From: Arthrobacter sp. SDTb3-6
GTDB lineage: Bacteria; Actinomycetota; Actinomycetes; Actinomycetales; Micrococcaceae
Reading direction: 5' to 3'
Assembly: GCF_013376095.1 (NCBI RefSeq)
Contig: NZ_JAAMFN010000008.1
Location: 1 to 64,000 of the forward strand
Length of the DNA: 64,000 bases
In this document: positions 18,960 to 28,558 of the stretch, in pieces
Numbering within the stretch: position 1 is the stretch's first letter
Layout of the letters: each line of letters starts with the position of its first letter
Translations under genes and position numbers: made by a program
The notes under the pieces: model-generated
What the model was told of the DNA's origin: nothing
What the model saw: the letters and a program-made list of their open reading frames with translations, nothing else
The model's database searches: none

Positions 18960-20270
18960 CTAGGTGCGGTGCGAGAGTTGCGGCGCGGCCGCCTTGCCGG
19001 CTTCCAGCCACGGCCCCAGCAGTGAGCCCAGTACGACGCCGGCCCCCACCTCCGCGCCCAGCCAGGCTGCCGCCGCCAAGGGGCTGGGCCCCACCTCGGT
19101 GAGCCGGCCAAGTCCCACGGAGCCGCCCGACAGCCAAAACACGATGCAGCCCAGCACGGCCGCCACCAGGCCCACGGCCACGCCCAGGACCAGCGTGGAA
19201 CCCGGCAGGGAAAGCCACCGCTGGCGGACCTTCATCGACAGCCATTCGTCAAAGTGGTTTTCGCCCGTCCGCACGAACCACCAGCCGGCCAGCATGCCTG
19301 CCGCCACGGGAACGGCAAGGGCCGCGAACCCCCAGGTGAGCGCGCCGGTGGGCAGTGCGGCCAGCACCGGCAGGGGCGGGACGGGCGCCACCGAGGTGCC
19401 CAGCGGCGAGACGGTGGAGCCCGCGCCAAGATTGAAGCCCGCGCCGGTGGACCAGGCCAGCGACCAAACGGCCAGGTTCGGCATGAAGCTGAGCTGTCCC
19501 AGTGTCAGTGCTGCACCGCCCGTGCCCCCGGCGCGCATGCCCTGGTAGACGGTGGCCATGTCCGTCCAGCGGGCCATGAGGTTGATGGCCAGCAGCAGCG
19601 ATGCGGCAGCCAGGGCGGCCGCCAATGCCACAAAGCCCGAACGCGCCGCAGCCCAGGCGTAGGACCCGGCCCAGCGTTGGTCCTGGCTGGTCTTGGCGAT
19701 CCAGTCCGCCGCGTTGACGCCGATCAGGCGCCCCCACGAACCGGCTTCGCGCCTGGCACCGATCACCAGGCCCAGTCCGGCGGGGATGAGGGGAACCAGC
19801 ATGCTGGCCAACAGCGACGCATCGGCGTCGGGGGTGTTGCAGACAAATGCGGTGGCCAGGCCGGCCGCGGCGTAAACCGTCAGGGCGCCCAGCAACGGCT
19901 GCCAGAGCTGGTCCGTGTAGGAGGCGCGGGCGAGCCGCCGGCCGGCGCGCCAGGAGAGGAAGAACGGGACCAGGACCAGGCCCAGGGGCAGCAGGTCGAA
20001 GGTGCCGTTTTCCACGGAGGCGGAACTGGGGCCGTTGGTGACGCTCAGTGACAGGGGCACGCCGTGCATGACCAGCCAGAATTTCCCCGCCAGCCGCGCG
20101 ACGACGGACATGTCCTGTTCCGCGAAGCCGCCGGTAAACCATACTGCCGCCAGTGGAACAACCAAGACGAGGGCCGAGATAACAAAGACCTGGGCCGCCT
20201 CGAAGGCCCCCTGCAGCCCCAGCGGCATGGGAAGCCCGTCTCGTTGGCCGCGGGCAGCATTCGTATTCAT
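18960..20270 (-). CDS. DUF6350 family integral membrane protein
   Basis: About 436 residues, eight or more hydrophobic helices separated by short Arg-rich loops (FFLSWRAGRRLARASY). The family has no known function. Identification rests on membrane topology plus its place directly upstream of purN, as with Rv0955-purN-purH in Mycobacterium tuberculosis. The start at 20270 has GGAAG closely upstream; an alternative GTG at 20288 adds six residues. Confidence 0.8.
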   Translation of the reverse strand: MNTNAARGQRDGLPMPLGLQGAFEAAQVFVISALVLVVPLAAVWFTGGFAEQDMSVVARLAGKFWLVMHGVPLSLSVTNGPSSASVENGTFDLLPLGLVLVPFFLSWRAGRRLARASYTDQLWQPLLGALTVYAAAGLATAFVCNTPDADASLLASMLVPLIPAGLGLVIGARREAGSWGRLIGVNAADWIAKTSQDQRWAGSYAWAAARSGFVALAAALAAASLLLAINLMARWTDMATVYQGMRAGGTGGAALTLGQLSFMPNLAVWSLAWSTGAGFNLGAGSTVSPLGTSVAPVPPLPVLAALPTGALTWGFAALAVPVAAGMLAGWWFVRTGENHFDEWLSMKVRQRWLSLPGSTLVLGVAVGLVAAVLGCIVFWLSGGSVGLGRLTEVGPSPLAAAAWLGAEVGAGVVLGSLLGPWLEAGKAAAPQLSHRT

Positions 20271-20399
20271 CGTCTTCCATGGTGCCACACGGAACCGGCA
20301 ACATCCCTGAGAAGCGCCGCGGAACGGTCAGCGCAGGGATGCTCCGGCGTCATATAAGGGTCCGGACGGGACTGCGGTCCGCACGGGGACGTTAAAGAC

Positions 20400-20430
20400 G
20401 AATAGGGCCCGGATAAACCGAACCCTATTC
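20400..20430 (-). terminator. Hairpin downstream of cspA
   Basis: GAATAGGG at 20400 pairs with CCCTATTC at 20423 across a 15-base loop, about 60 bases after the cspA stop. No long T tract follows, so efficiency is uncertain. Confidence 0.5.
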
Positions 20431-20487
20431 GCACCAGCCTCGAAGACTAAAGTAATTGCACGGTTGCCCGCGCGGTTACCTTAGAAA

Positions 20488-20691
20488 TTAGAGGGCCTGG
20501 ATGTTGACTGCCTGGGGACCCTTGGGACCCTGCTCAACATCGAAGGAAACCTTCTGGTTCTCTTCGAGGGAGCGGTAGCCCGAGGAGTTGATTGCGGAGT
20601 AGTGCGCGAAAACATCCTGGCTCTGGTCATCGGGGGAGATGAAGCCGAAGCCCTTTTCAGCGTTGAACCACTTGACGGTACCTGTTGCCAT
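20488..20691 (-). CDS. cspA: Cold-shock protein, CspA family
   Basis: A 67-residue single CSD domain protein that binds single-stranded RNA and DNA. RNP1 is KGFGFI (about residues 13-18) and RNP2 is VFAHYS (about 27-32). The ribosome site GAAGGAAA lies seven to nine bases before the ATG. A long untranslated leader precedes it, as in cold-regulated csp genes. Confidence 0.96.
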   Translation of the reverse strand: MATGTVKWFNAEKGFGFISPDDQSQDVFAHYSAINSSGYRSLEENQKVSFDVEQGPKGPQAVNIQAL

Positions 20692-20845
20692 TATTTCTAT
20701 TTCCTTCTGAAGTTGGAGATTCCGCCCGACCTTCGGGCCTCCTGTTTACGGTTGAAGTCCGCTTCTCCAGAAAAGCGACGTCGTCCCGAAGGATGGCGTC
20801 GCTTCAACTACAAAAAACGCAACACTACAACTACGTCCAAGTATA
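20692..20845 (-). promoter_or_regulatory. cspA promoter and long 5' leader
   Basis: On the minus strand TATACT (20845-20840) is a near-consensus -10 box; the best -35 17 bases upstream is weak (CTGGCG). Transcription from there gives a leader of about 140 bases, unusually A-rich for this genome, which fits the temperature-sensing leaders of csp genes. The leader's function is inferred. Confidence 0.6.
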
Positions 20846-21130
20846 CATACCTCTTTCTGAAACGCCAGTAATTAATGAGAGGTGCGTCACTGTTTGCCTG
20901 CCGTTCATCAACCGCCCCGGGGAAAGGCGCCGGATCCAGCGATATTTGGGCGCCGGCGGCGTGACGCGTCACTCAGCGCGACTTTTAAGTTCACTTGGAT
21001 TTAACGCCACGCCACCGGGCCCGTCCGGGCCTTTTCCGCCGAAAGTACAGAAGTGGCGGCCACGCCCCGACCCGACCCGCCAGAGCCGTACACCCACCGG
21101 CGGATCCAAGGTCCCGGGCCCGTAATGCGC
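20846..21130. other. Intergenic region upstream of cspA
   Basis: No credible gene. A small GC hairpin (GGCCCG/CGGGCC, 21018-21031) followed by TTTT on the plus strand is the only clear structure. Confidence 0.5.
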
Positions 21131-22795
21131 TCACGTCCGCGCCAAAATCCCCGGAACGTCGCACGACGCCGGGAGGTTGCCGTAGTTGAAACACCTGTCC
21201 GGTCCCAGCCGGGAGTGGACGAACGCGTCCGCCACCGCGGGCGGCGCGTACCTGACCAGCAGCGACGCCTGAAGCGCCAGGGCCATCTTCTCCACCAGGG
21301 TCCGTGCCTGGCCGGCAAATTCCGCCGGCGCCGCCCGGACCGGAACCACGGCCTCCCGCAATCCGGCCGCGAAGCCGTCAAACATGGCGTGGGAACCGGA
21401 AGCCGCCCGGAGCTCGGCAAAGAAGGCGTCGACCGACTCCGGTTCGGCGGCCATGGCCCGCAGCACGTCCAGCGCAATGACGTTGCCCGTGCCCTCCCAG
21501 ATCGCCATGACCGGCTGCTCCCGGTAGCGCATGGCCAACGGGAAGTCCTCAATGTAGCCGTTGCCGCCCAGGCATTCCATGGCCTCGTAGGCATGGTTGG
21601 GTCCGCGCTTGCACACCCAGTACTTGGCCACGGCTGTTGCGAGGCGCCGGAAGGCACGCTCGGCGGGGCCGGCGTCGTCGTCAAAGGCACGCGAGAGGCG
21701 CATGCCCACGGCGGCCGCCGCCTCGGCTTCCAGGGCCAGGTCCGCCAGCACATTGGCCATGGCCGGCTGGTCCACGAGCCGGGCCCCGAACGCGCGGCGG
21801 TGGCGGGCGTGCCACGCGGCCTCGGCCACGGCCTGGCGCATGCCGGCGGCCGTGCCGAGCACGCAGTCCAGCCGCGTCTGCGCCACCATGCCCATGATGG
21901 CGCGCACGCCGTGGCCCGGCTCGCCGATCCGCCAGCCGTGCGTGCTGGCAAATTCCACCTCCGACGACGCATTCGACCGGTTGCCCGCCTTGTCCTTGAG
22001 CCGCTGGACCAGGAACGTGTTGCGCTCTCCGTCCGGCAGCACGCGCGGGACCAGGAAGCAGCCGGGTCCGGCGTCGTCCCGGGCCAGGACCAGGAACGCG
22101 TCGGACATCGGCGCGGAACAAAACCACTTGTGCCCCGTGAGCAGGTGGTGGTCCGCCCACGGAACGGCACGCGTGGTGTTGGCCCGCACGTCCGAGCCGC
22201 CCTGCTTCTCCGTCATCGCCATCCCGAACAAGGCACCGCGCTTGCCCGCAGCCAGCTCCGGCGAATACTCGCGCGAATAGAGCCGCGGCAGCCACTCCCC
22301 CGCCAGCTCCTGGCTCAGCCGGAGCGGCTCCACCGCGGCATGGCTCATCGAGATGGGGCAGGCGTGGCCCGGCTCCACCTGCGCAAACAGCATGAACACC
22401 GCGGACCGCAGGGCATTCGCGCCCGCCCCCGGATCCGCCCATGCCGAGGTGTGGGCGCCCGCCGCCACCGCCTGCCCCATGATCCGGTGGTAGGAGGGGT
22501 GGTATTCCACCTCGTCGATCCGCTGCCCGTACTTGCTGTGGGTGTGCAGGACGGGCGGGTACGTGTGGACCAGCCGGGCGTCGTCCTGGAACTGCGCCGA
22601 GCCGACGACGGCGCCCACCCGTTCCAGCTCCCCCGTTGCCCGTGCGCCTGCCCTGCCGATTGTGGCGAGGTAGTCCCCCAGCGGTAGGTTCGTGCTGAAT
22701 TCGTTGATGTCCACGCGCGGCGGCGGCTGGTTGAACACCTGGTGGGTGGGACAGGTGGCGGGTGCGGCTGCGGCGCCGGCGTCATCGACGGTCAT
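21131..22795 (-). CDS. AidB-like acyl-CoA dehydrogenase
   Basis: A 554-residue flavoprotein of the acyl-CoA dehydrogenase family. The N-terminal extension (THQVFNQPPPRVDINEFSTN), the MAMTEKQGGSDVRANTTRA flavin-binding stretch, and the C-terminal YECLGGNGYIED-like region (YEAMECLGGNGYIEDFPLA) are those of AidB, the alkylation-response protein of E. coli. It probably has FAD and may act in isovaleryl-CoA oxidation or protection of DNA; the physiological role is unsettled even in E. coli. TAGCCT lies six bases before the ATG, consistent with a leaderless message. Confidence 0.88.
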   Translation of the reverse strand: MTVDDAGAAAAPATCPTHQVFNQPPPRVDINEFSTNLPLGDYLATIGRAGARATGELERVGAVVGSAQFQDDARLVHTYPPVLHTHSKYGQRIDEVEYHPSYHRIMGQAVAAGAHTSAWADPGAGANALRSAVFMLFAQVEPGHACPISMSHAAVEPLRLSQELAGEWLPRLYSREYSPELAAGKRGALFGMAMTEKQGGSDVRANTTRAVPWADHHLLTGHKWFCSAPMSDAFLVLARDDAGPGCFLVPRVLPDGERNTFLVQRLKDKAGNRSNASSEVEFASTHGWRIGEPGHGVRAIMGMVAQTRLDCVLGTAAGMRQAVAEAAWHARHRRAFGARLVDQPAMANVLADLALEAEAAAAVGMRLSRAFDDDAGPAERAFRRLATAVAKYWVCKRGPNHAYEAMECLGGNGYIEDFPLAMRYREQPVMAIWEGTGNVIALDVLRAMAAEPESVDAFFAELRAASGSHAMFDGFAAGLREAVVPVRAAPAEFAGQARTLVEKMALALQASLLVRYAPPAVADAFVHSRLGPDRCFNYGNLPASCDVPGILART

Positions 22796-22858
22796 GGCTT
22801 CAGGCTACGCCGCCCCGGCCCTGTGCCGGCACCTGCTGTCCTGCCCAGGCCGCCTGGC

Positions 22859-23581
22859 TCAACCGCCAGGCGGCAGGCTGCCACAGGCCTTGTCCAGAAA
22901 CGCGGCCACCTCGCGCGGGCGTGTCAGGAGCGGCGCGTGGCTGGAGTCGATTTCCGTCACGTCGGCGCCCATCCGCGCGGCCATTTCCCGCTGCAGTGCC
23001 GGCGGCACGGCACGGTCGTCCGTGGTGAGCAGGTAGTGGCACGGCAGGTCCAGCCAGGCCGGCCGCCCCACCGCCACCCGGTCCAGGCCGATGCGCGTCA
23101 GTTTTTGCACCGCAGCCCCGACGGCGGCGCTTTCCGCGGGGAGTTCGTGCGCGATCACCTCGCCGAAGTGCGCCCGGTCAATATAGGTGTAGGCGCCCGC
23201 GACCACCACGTGCCGCGGGATCAGGCTGCCCGGATGCCGCCGGGATAACCCGTCCACCGACTCGCCCTCGGCCGGCGCAAATCCCGCAACATAGGCCAGC
23301 GCCCCGACCTTGCCGAGCGCAGCGCTGCCGGCCTCCCGGCCAATCTCCCGGGCGGCTTCCCCGATGACCACGCCACCGTACGACCACCCGGCCAGCAGCA
23401 CGGGACCCTCCACGGTGGCGAGGGTCCGGCGCACGCTGGCCACGTCGTCGTCGAACGTTTCCAGGCCCAGCTGGGCCGCCACGGGGTTGTGGCCCAGCGC
23501 GCACAGCTCGGCAATGACGCGCAGCCAGCTGGACCCGTCGGACCACAGTCCGTGCACCAGTACTATCCCTGCCAATGGCAA
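22859..23581 (-). CDS. Alpha/beta hydrolase
   Basis: 240 residues of the EstC/salicylate-esterase-like alpha/beta hydrolase group. The oxyanion loop VLVHGLWSDGSSW, the nucleophile elbow GWSYGG (Ser about residue 67) and the late His in SSHAPLLTRP (about 219) form the catalytic set. Substrate unknown. It lies downstream of the AmiS-like gene on the same strand, separated by about 80 bases that contain a short palindrome with TCTCGAC. Confidence 0.82.
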   Translation of the reverse strand: MPLAGIVLVHGLWSDGSSWLRVIAELCALGHNPVAAQLGLETFDDDVASVRRTLATVEGPVLLAGWSYGGVVIGEAAREIGREAGSAALGKVGALAYVAGFAPAEGESVDGLSRRHPGSLIPRHVVVAGAYTYIDRAHFGEVIAHELPAESAAVGAAVQKLTRIGLDRVAVGRPAWLDLPCHYLLTTDDRAVPPALQREMAARMGADVTEIDSSHAPLLTRPREVAAFLDKACGSLPPGG

Positions 23582-23662
23582 CCCTCTTTCGCTTGGTTCA
23601 TCTCTTGGGGCCCGGGTCTCGACAAGCCCGGGCCCCGGCGGCAGGCCCGGCCACCGACCCGC

Positions 23663-24247
23663 TTACAGCGGCAGCTTCATCCCGAGGGAGAAGTTCAGCC
23701 CGGTGGCGAAGGTCAGGTACATCAGCCACAGCCCGGTGACCAGGTGCCACAGGCCCAGTGAGCGTTCGCCCCAGGCCTGCCCGATGCTGTGGAAGAAGTC
23801 GCTGATGTAGATCAACGTCAGCCCCACGAACAGCAGGCCCACCGGCCAGTCCCCGGCGATGAAGAACACCACAATGCCCAGCACCGAGAGGATGGTGTAC
23901 GCCACTGACATGCCGGCATTGGTGCGCGGATCCACACCCTGCCAGCGGTTGTAGCCCAGCGCGAACCAGTGGATGCCATAGGCCGAGAACGCCAGGGCTG
24001 CCATGTACAGCGGCGCGTCCTTGAACACCTGGAACCATGTCATGCCGACGAAGAGGATGATGCCGGTGACGAGCTGGCAGAACCCCGGAAGCCAGATGCC
24101 CCACACGCCCGTCGACTTGTCCACGGATTCATTCCGCTTGGGCCAGTGGAACAGTTCCTCCGGCCCGTAAATCAAATACCCTGTCCCCAGACCAAAGAAA
24201 CCCAGCGCCAGCGGTGCGAACGCCGACGAAGCAAAGATCAAGTTCAT
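23663..24247 (-). CDS. AmiS/UreI family urea/amide channel
   Basis: 194 residues with six to seven hydrophobic helices. Family landmarks are the short first loop YGPEELFHWPKR, IHWFALGYNRW in the middle, and LWLMYLTFATGLNF at the end. Proteins of this family conduct urea or short-chain amides. The ribosome site TAGGAG lies eight bases before the ATG. No urease or amidase gene lies next to it; the neighbours are a molybdoenzyme and a hydrolase, so the physiological solute is unclear. Confidence 0.85.
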   Translation of the reverse strand: MNLIFASSAFAPLALGFFGLGTGYLIYGPEELFHWPKRNESVDKSTGVWGIWLPGFCQLVTGIILFVGMTWFQVFKDAPLYMAALAFSAYGIHWFALGYNRWQGVDPRTNAGMSVAYTILSVLGIVVFFIAGDWPVGLLFVGLTLIYISDFFHSIGQAWGERSLGLWHLVTGLWLMYLTFATGLNFSLGMKLPL

Positions 24248-24333
24248 TGCCTTACTCCTATGCTTTGACGAAAAACGAGTGTCATCCAGGCAGTTTCATA
24301 GGCAAGCACTTCCTTATTCCCCCATGAAGGTCC

Positions 24334-26649
24334 TTACGGTACTGCGGCGTAGGCCGGCGCGGCAGCCTTTTCCAGGCGTACGACGACGGACTTGGACACC
24401 GGGGTGTTGGACCCTTCCGCCGTGGCATCGAGGGAAACAAGCACGTTCGCTTCGGGGAAGTACGCGGCCACACAGCCGCGTGCGGTGGGATAGCTGATGA
24501 TGCGCTGCTGGCGCAGGACCCGGTCCACGCCGTCGGCCGATTCACTGTGGATGTCCACATAGCTGCCGTCGGCAATGCCCAGCACGGCCAGGTCGGACGG
24601 ATTCACGAACAGCACGTGCCGGCCCTTCTTCACCCCCCGGTACCTGTCGTTGAGGGAGTACATGGTGGTGTTGAACTGGTCGTGCGCGCGGACGGTCTGC
24701 AGCAGCAGCCTGCCTTCGGGGACCTCCACGGTCTCCAGCTCACTGACCGTGAAGATCGCCTTGCCGGACGGTGTGGGGAAGGTGCGGCTGTCGCGCGGCG
24801 GGTGCGGCAGGACAAAGCCGCCGGGGCGCCGGACCTTGGCGTTGTAGTCCTCGCAGCCCTTGCAGACGTGGGCGATGTGCTCGCGGATGGTGTTGTAGTC
24901 GGCTTCGAAGCCGGCCCAGTCAATGGGGTGGTCGCTGCCCAGCACCGCCCTGGCCAGCCGGCTGACAATGGCCATTTCGGAGAGCAGGTTCGGCCCCACC
25001 GGCTCCACCTTCCCGGATGAGGCGTGCACGGCGCACACGGTGTCCTCGACCGTGACAAATTGCTCGCCGGACGCCTGCCGGTCAATCTCGGTCCGGCCCA
25101 TGGTGGGCAGGATCAGGGCCTGCTCCCCCACAAACGCGTGCGAGCGGTTCAGTTTCGTGGACACCTGGACCGTGAGCTTCAGTTTTTGCAGGGCGGCCTC
25201 GGCAACGGCGGTGTCGGAAATGGCACCCACCAAGTTCCCGCCCAGGGCGAAGAGCACCTTGAGCTTGCCGTCCCGCATGGCACGGATGCTCTGCACCGCA
25301 TCGACGCCGTTCTCCCGCGGCGGCTCAAAGTTGAACTCCTTGCCCAGGGCGTCGAGGAAGGCCGGGGGCATCTTCTCCCAGATGCCCATGGTGCGGTCGC
25401 CCTGGACGTTGCTGTGGCCGCGGATCGGCGAGGGGCCTGCCCCAGGCTTGCCGATGTTCCCGCGCAGCAGGAGCAGGTTGATGATTTCCTTGATGGTGGG
25501 CACGGCCCGCTTGTGCTGGGTCAGGCCCATGGCCCAGGTGACAATGACCTTGTCCGCCTTGAGGTAGCGGGCCGCAAGCTCGTCGATTTCCGCGGTCCGC
25601 AGGCCGGTGGCGGCCAGCACGGCCGCGTCGTCCACCTGTTCAATGTGTGCCCGGTATTCTTCCAGGCCCTGGCAGTGTTCCTCCAGGAAGGCGTGGTCCA
25701 GCACGGCACCCGGCGCTGCATCCTCGGCCCGGAAGACCCGCTTGGCCACTGCCTGCATGAGCGCCATGTCGCCGGCCAGCCGGATTTGCAGGAACTGGTC
25801 CGCCAGGTCCGTGCCCTTGCCCACGAGGCCGCGCGGCTTTTGCGGGTTCCGGAAGTTGATCAGCCCGGCTTCCGGCAGCGGGTTCACGGCCACGATTTCC
25901 GCCCCGGCCAGCTTGGCCTCCTCCAGCGCCGTGAGCATGCGGGGGTGGCAGGTGCCGGGGTTCTGGCCCATGATGATGATCAGGTCTGACTTGGCAAAGT
26001 CCTCGTAGGAGATGGCGCACTTGCCCACACCGATGGTCTCCCCCATGGCCAGGCCGGTGGATTCGTGGCACATGTTGGAGCAGTCCGGGAGGTTGTTGGT
26101 GCCGAAGGCGCGGGCGAACAGCTGGTACTGGAACGCCGTCTCGTTGCTGGTGCGTCCGCTGGTGTAAAACGTGGCCTCGTTGGGGGAGTCGAGGTCGTTG
26201 AGCTCGCGGGCCACGAGCCGGAAGGCGTTGTCCCAGCTGATGGGCTGGTAGTGGTCCGAGCCCGCCGGCTTGTAGACGGGGTCCACCAGGCGCCCCTGCT
26301 GGCCCAGCCAGTATTCGGTGCGTTCGCGCAGCGAGGACACCGAATTTTCTTCCCAGAATTCCCGGGGCACCGTCAGCAGCCCGGCTTCCCAGGTGACGGC
26401 CTTGGCGCCGTTCTCACAGAACTCGGCGGTCTTGCGGTCCGGCGGATCCGGCCAGGCGCAGCTCATGCAGTCAAAGCCGTCCTTTTGGTTCATCGCCAAC
26501 AGGGTTTTCAGGGACCGGACCGGCCCCATGGCGGCCAGCGCCTGGGGCATGGATTCGGTCAAGCCGTGAATCCCTGCCGCAGCCCGGGCGGGGCGGCTCA
26601 CCTTCAAGCCAGCGTCGGAATCGTCCTGGACGGGGGGTTTGCTGCTCAT
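24334..26649 (-). CDS. YdeP/FdhF-type molybdopterin oxidoreductase
   Basis: 771 residues of the formate dehydrogenase alpha-like molybdopterin family (FdhF/YdeP subgroup). Near the N-terminus is a Cys cluster CMSCAWPDPPDRKTAEFC that may hold an Fe-S centre. The molybdopterin-binding core includes YTSGRTSNETAFQYQLFARA then MCHESTG, and the molydop-binding domain appears at the end (TTMYSLNDRYRG, VNPSDLAVLG). In E. coli YdeP is linked to acid resistance; the substrate is unknown. The ATG at 26649 has AGAAGG upstream. moaA, needed for its cofactor, lies 2 kb away. Confidence 0.87.
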   Translation of the reverse strand: MSSKPPVQDDSDAGLKVSRPARAAAGIHGLTESMPQALAAMGPVRSLKTLLAMNQKDGFDCMSCAWPDPPDRKTAEFCENGAKAVTWEAGLLTVPREFWEENSVSSLRERTEYWLGQQGRLVDPVYKPAGSDHYQPISWDNAFRLVARELNDLDSPNEATFYTSGRTSNETAFQYQLFARAFGTNNLPDCSNMCHESTGLAMGETIGVGKCAISYEDFAKSDLIIIMGQNPGTCHPRMLTALEEAKLAGAEIVAVNPLPEAGLINFRNPQKPRGLVGKGTDLADQFLQIRLAGDMALMQAVAKRVFRAEDAAPGAVLDHAFLEEHCQGLEEYRAHIEQVDDAAVLAATGLRTAEIDELAARYLKADKVIVTWAMGLTQHKRAVPTIKEIINLLLLRGNIGKPGAGPSPIRGHSNVQGDRTMGIWEKMPPAFLDALGKEFNFEPPRENGVDAVQSIRAMRDGKLKVLFALGGNLVGAISDTAVAEAALQKLKLTVQVSTKLNRSHAFVGEQALILPTMGRTEIDRQASGEQFVTVEDTVCAVHASSGKVEPVGPNLLSEMAIVSRLARAVLGSDHPIDWAGFEADYNTIREHIAHVCKGCEDYNAKVRRPGGFVLPHPPRDSRTFPTPSGKAIFTVSELETVEVPEGRLLLQTVRAHDQFNTTMYSLNDRYRGVKKGRHVLFVNPSDLAVLGIADGSYVDIHSESADGVDRVLRQQRIISYPTARGCVAAYFPEANVLVSLDATAEGSNTPVSKSVVVRLEKAAAPAYAAVP

Positions 26650-26781
26650 GGCAAACACAACCTTCTGCTAGAAGAATGCGCTGTCCGGAATGAAGGGTGG
26701 GGCCGGTCATTCCGGTTCCACGCACCGCCGTGTGCAAGTTGTGCTGCAACCCGCACGCCGCAGGGCGCGGAATTGGCTGTT

Positions 26782-26844
26782 AGCTTCCGGTCTATCACCG
26801 GGCCTTGACAAAGGCAACGGAACCGTGGGGTGACGCACATCACA
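26782..26844 (-). promoter_or_regulatory. Candidate promoter and CRP/GlxR-like box of the molybdoenzyme gene
   Basis: On the minus strand TGTGA, six bases, TCACC (26829-26844) closely matches the CRP/FNR-family dyad. Downstream of it TTGCCT and TAGACC are spaced by 17 bases and would start transcription near 26782. Actinobacteria carry a CRP-type regulator (GlxR), so cAMP- or redox-linked control is plausible. Pattern-based inference. Confidence 0.45.
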
Positions 26845-26906
26845 GGGAATGCCCGGCCTCAATCCGGCCCGCAGACGCTCGGGTGCGCCGCGGGCCGGGG
26901 GCGCAG

Positions 26907-28424
26907 CTACAGGATCGAAAACAGCAGCCAGGTCAGCAGCAGCCCCATGACCGAGATGATGGTTTCCATGACCGACCAGGTCTTGATGGTCTGCCCCACG
27001 GTCAGTCCAAAGTACTCCTTGACCAGCCAGAATCCGGCGTCGTTCACATGGGAGAAGAACAGGGACCCTGCTCCCACGGCCAGCACGACGAGTGCCAAGT
27101 GCGCGGGGCTCAGCCCGCCGGCCAGCGGGGCAATGATGCCCGCAGCCGTCACGGTGGCCACCGTGGCGGAGCCGGTGGCCAGGCGGATCAGCACGGCAAC
27201 AATCCAGCCGAGCAGCAGCACGGACAGGCTGGCGGCAACGGCAATCTTGGCAATGGCCGTCCCCGTCCCGCCATCGACCAGGACCTGCTTGAACCCGCCG
27301 CCGGCGCCCACGATGAGCATCACGCCCACAATGGGGAGCAGGCTTTGGCCGATCTTCTTCGTCAGGACCTGGGCCGAAAAGCCGACGCCGGTGCCGAAGG
27401 TGACCATGGCCAGCAGCACGGCCACCGTCAGGGCCACCACGGGATCGCCGATGAAGTCCAGCAGCGGGTGGAGCGGGTTGCCCTTCGCCATCCAGACGTC
27501 GGCCGCGGCCTTGATCAGCATGAGCACCAGCGGGGACAGCAGCGTGACCAGCGTGATGCCAAAGGACGGCGTGCCGGTGGCGTCGGGGTCCTGTGCCCGG
27601 TTCCCGCCCGCGGCATCCGAAGCGTTGCCCTGCGGGTCCGACGCCGTTCCCCCGCCGGCGGTGCGCACGGCGGAACCGTTGGTGCCCGCGCCGCGCATGC
27701 CTCCCGTGACGGCAAGCGCGGCCCCGGCGGCGCCGATGGGGACCATGCGGGCCGCCAGCAGGCTGAACAGCGGCCCGGCCACGATGACGGTGGGGATGGC
27801 GACCAGGAGGCCCAGGGCCAGGGTGATGCCGACGTTGGCGTGCAGGATGCCGATGGCGGCCAGCGGGCCGGGGTGCGGCGGGATGAAGCCGTGCAGGACG
27901 GACAGGCCGGCGAGCGCCGGGATGCCCAGGCGCATGGCGGGCCCGTTGCTGCGGCGCACCGCCAGCATGACCACGGGGATCAGCAGGACCAGGCCGATTT
28001 CAAAGAACATGGGGATGCCGATGATGCCGGCAATCAGGGCCATTTTCCAGGGCAGGGTGGCGGGCCTGCCGCGCAGGAGCGTCTCGACCACCTTGTCCGC
28101 GCCGCCGGAATCCGCCAGCAGCTTCCCCAGCATGGCGCCGAGCGCGATCAGGATGCCGACGTAGCCGAGGACGCCGCCCACGCCCGTCTCGTAGGAGCCC
28201 GTGACCTTGTCCAGTGCGATCCCGGAGCCGATCCCCACGAACAATGCGCCGATGGTCAGGGCCAGGAAGGCGTGCATCTTGATCCAGACAATGAGCAGCA
28301 CCACGATCGCGATGCCGATGGCCGCGACCACCAATACCCGGGTGTCATGCCCGGTCCACGGAGAATTTGCGGTGTCGGCGGCGGCCAGGACAGCCCCCGC
28401 GGTACCGGTTAGTAAGAAGCCCAC
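26907..28424 (-). CDS. GntP family permease (gluconate/organic acid)
   Basis: 505 residues, about 12-14 hydrophobic segments. GntP family marks are AALGAMLGKLLADSGGA-like (ALGAMLGKLLADSGGADKV), HGFIPPHPGPLAA, and SHVNDAGFWLVKEYFGLT near the end. The likely cargo is gluconate or another hydroxy acid, taken up with protons. A GTG at 28424 preceded by GAGG is the chosen start, since the upstream 24 codons lack hydrophobic character. The cytoplasmic loop around residues 235-280 is an unusually long Gly/Ala/Asp-rich insert. Confidence 0.88.
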   Translation of the reverse strand: MGFLLTGTAGAVLAAADTANSPWTGHDTRVLVVAAIGIAIVVLLIVWIKMHAFLALTIGALFVGIGSGIALDKVTGSYETGVGGVLGYVGILIALGAMLGKLLADSGGADKVVETLLRGRPATLPWKMALIAGIIGIPMFFEIGLVLLIPVVMLAVRRSNGPAMRLGIPALAGLSVLHGFIPPHPGPLAAIGILHANVGITLALGLLVAIPTVIVAGPLFSLLAARMVPIGAAGAALAVTGGMRGAGTNGSAVRTAGGGTASDPQGNASDAAGGNRAQDPDATGTPSFGITLVTLLSPLVLMLIKAAADVWMAKGNPLHPLLDFIGDPVVALTVAVLLAMVTFGTGVGFSAQVLTKKIGQSLLPIVGVMLIVGAGGGFKQVLVDGGTGTAIAKIAVAASLSVLLLGWIVAVLIRLATGSATVATVTAAGIIAPLAGGLSPAHLALVVLAVGAGSLFFSHVNDAGFWLVKEYFGLTVGQTIKTWSVMETIISVMGLLLTWLLFSIL

Positions 28425-28558
28425 GGATCCCTCATTTCCGCACGGACCCAGCGGCCGCGCATCCCATCTCATGTTGGCTGAAAAGTTCGTCGCCACACTA
28501 GACCCGATGGCGGCCGGGCTGCCGGCGCAACGCGGGGTTTTGGAAAAATGCTGCCGAG

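Noticed and set aside
17137-18963. 608-codon open frame on the plus strand crossing several genes
   Set aside because: It is out of frame with the MFS gene, runs through an intergenic hairpin and is antisense to purN; no ribosome site or domain.
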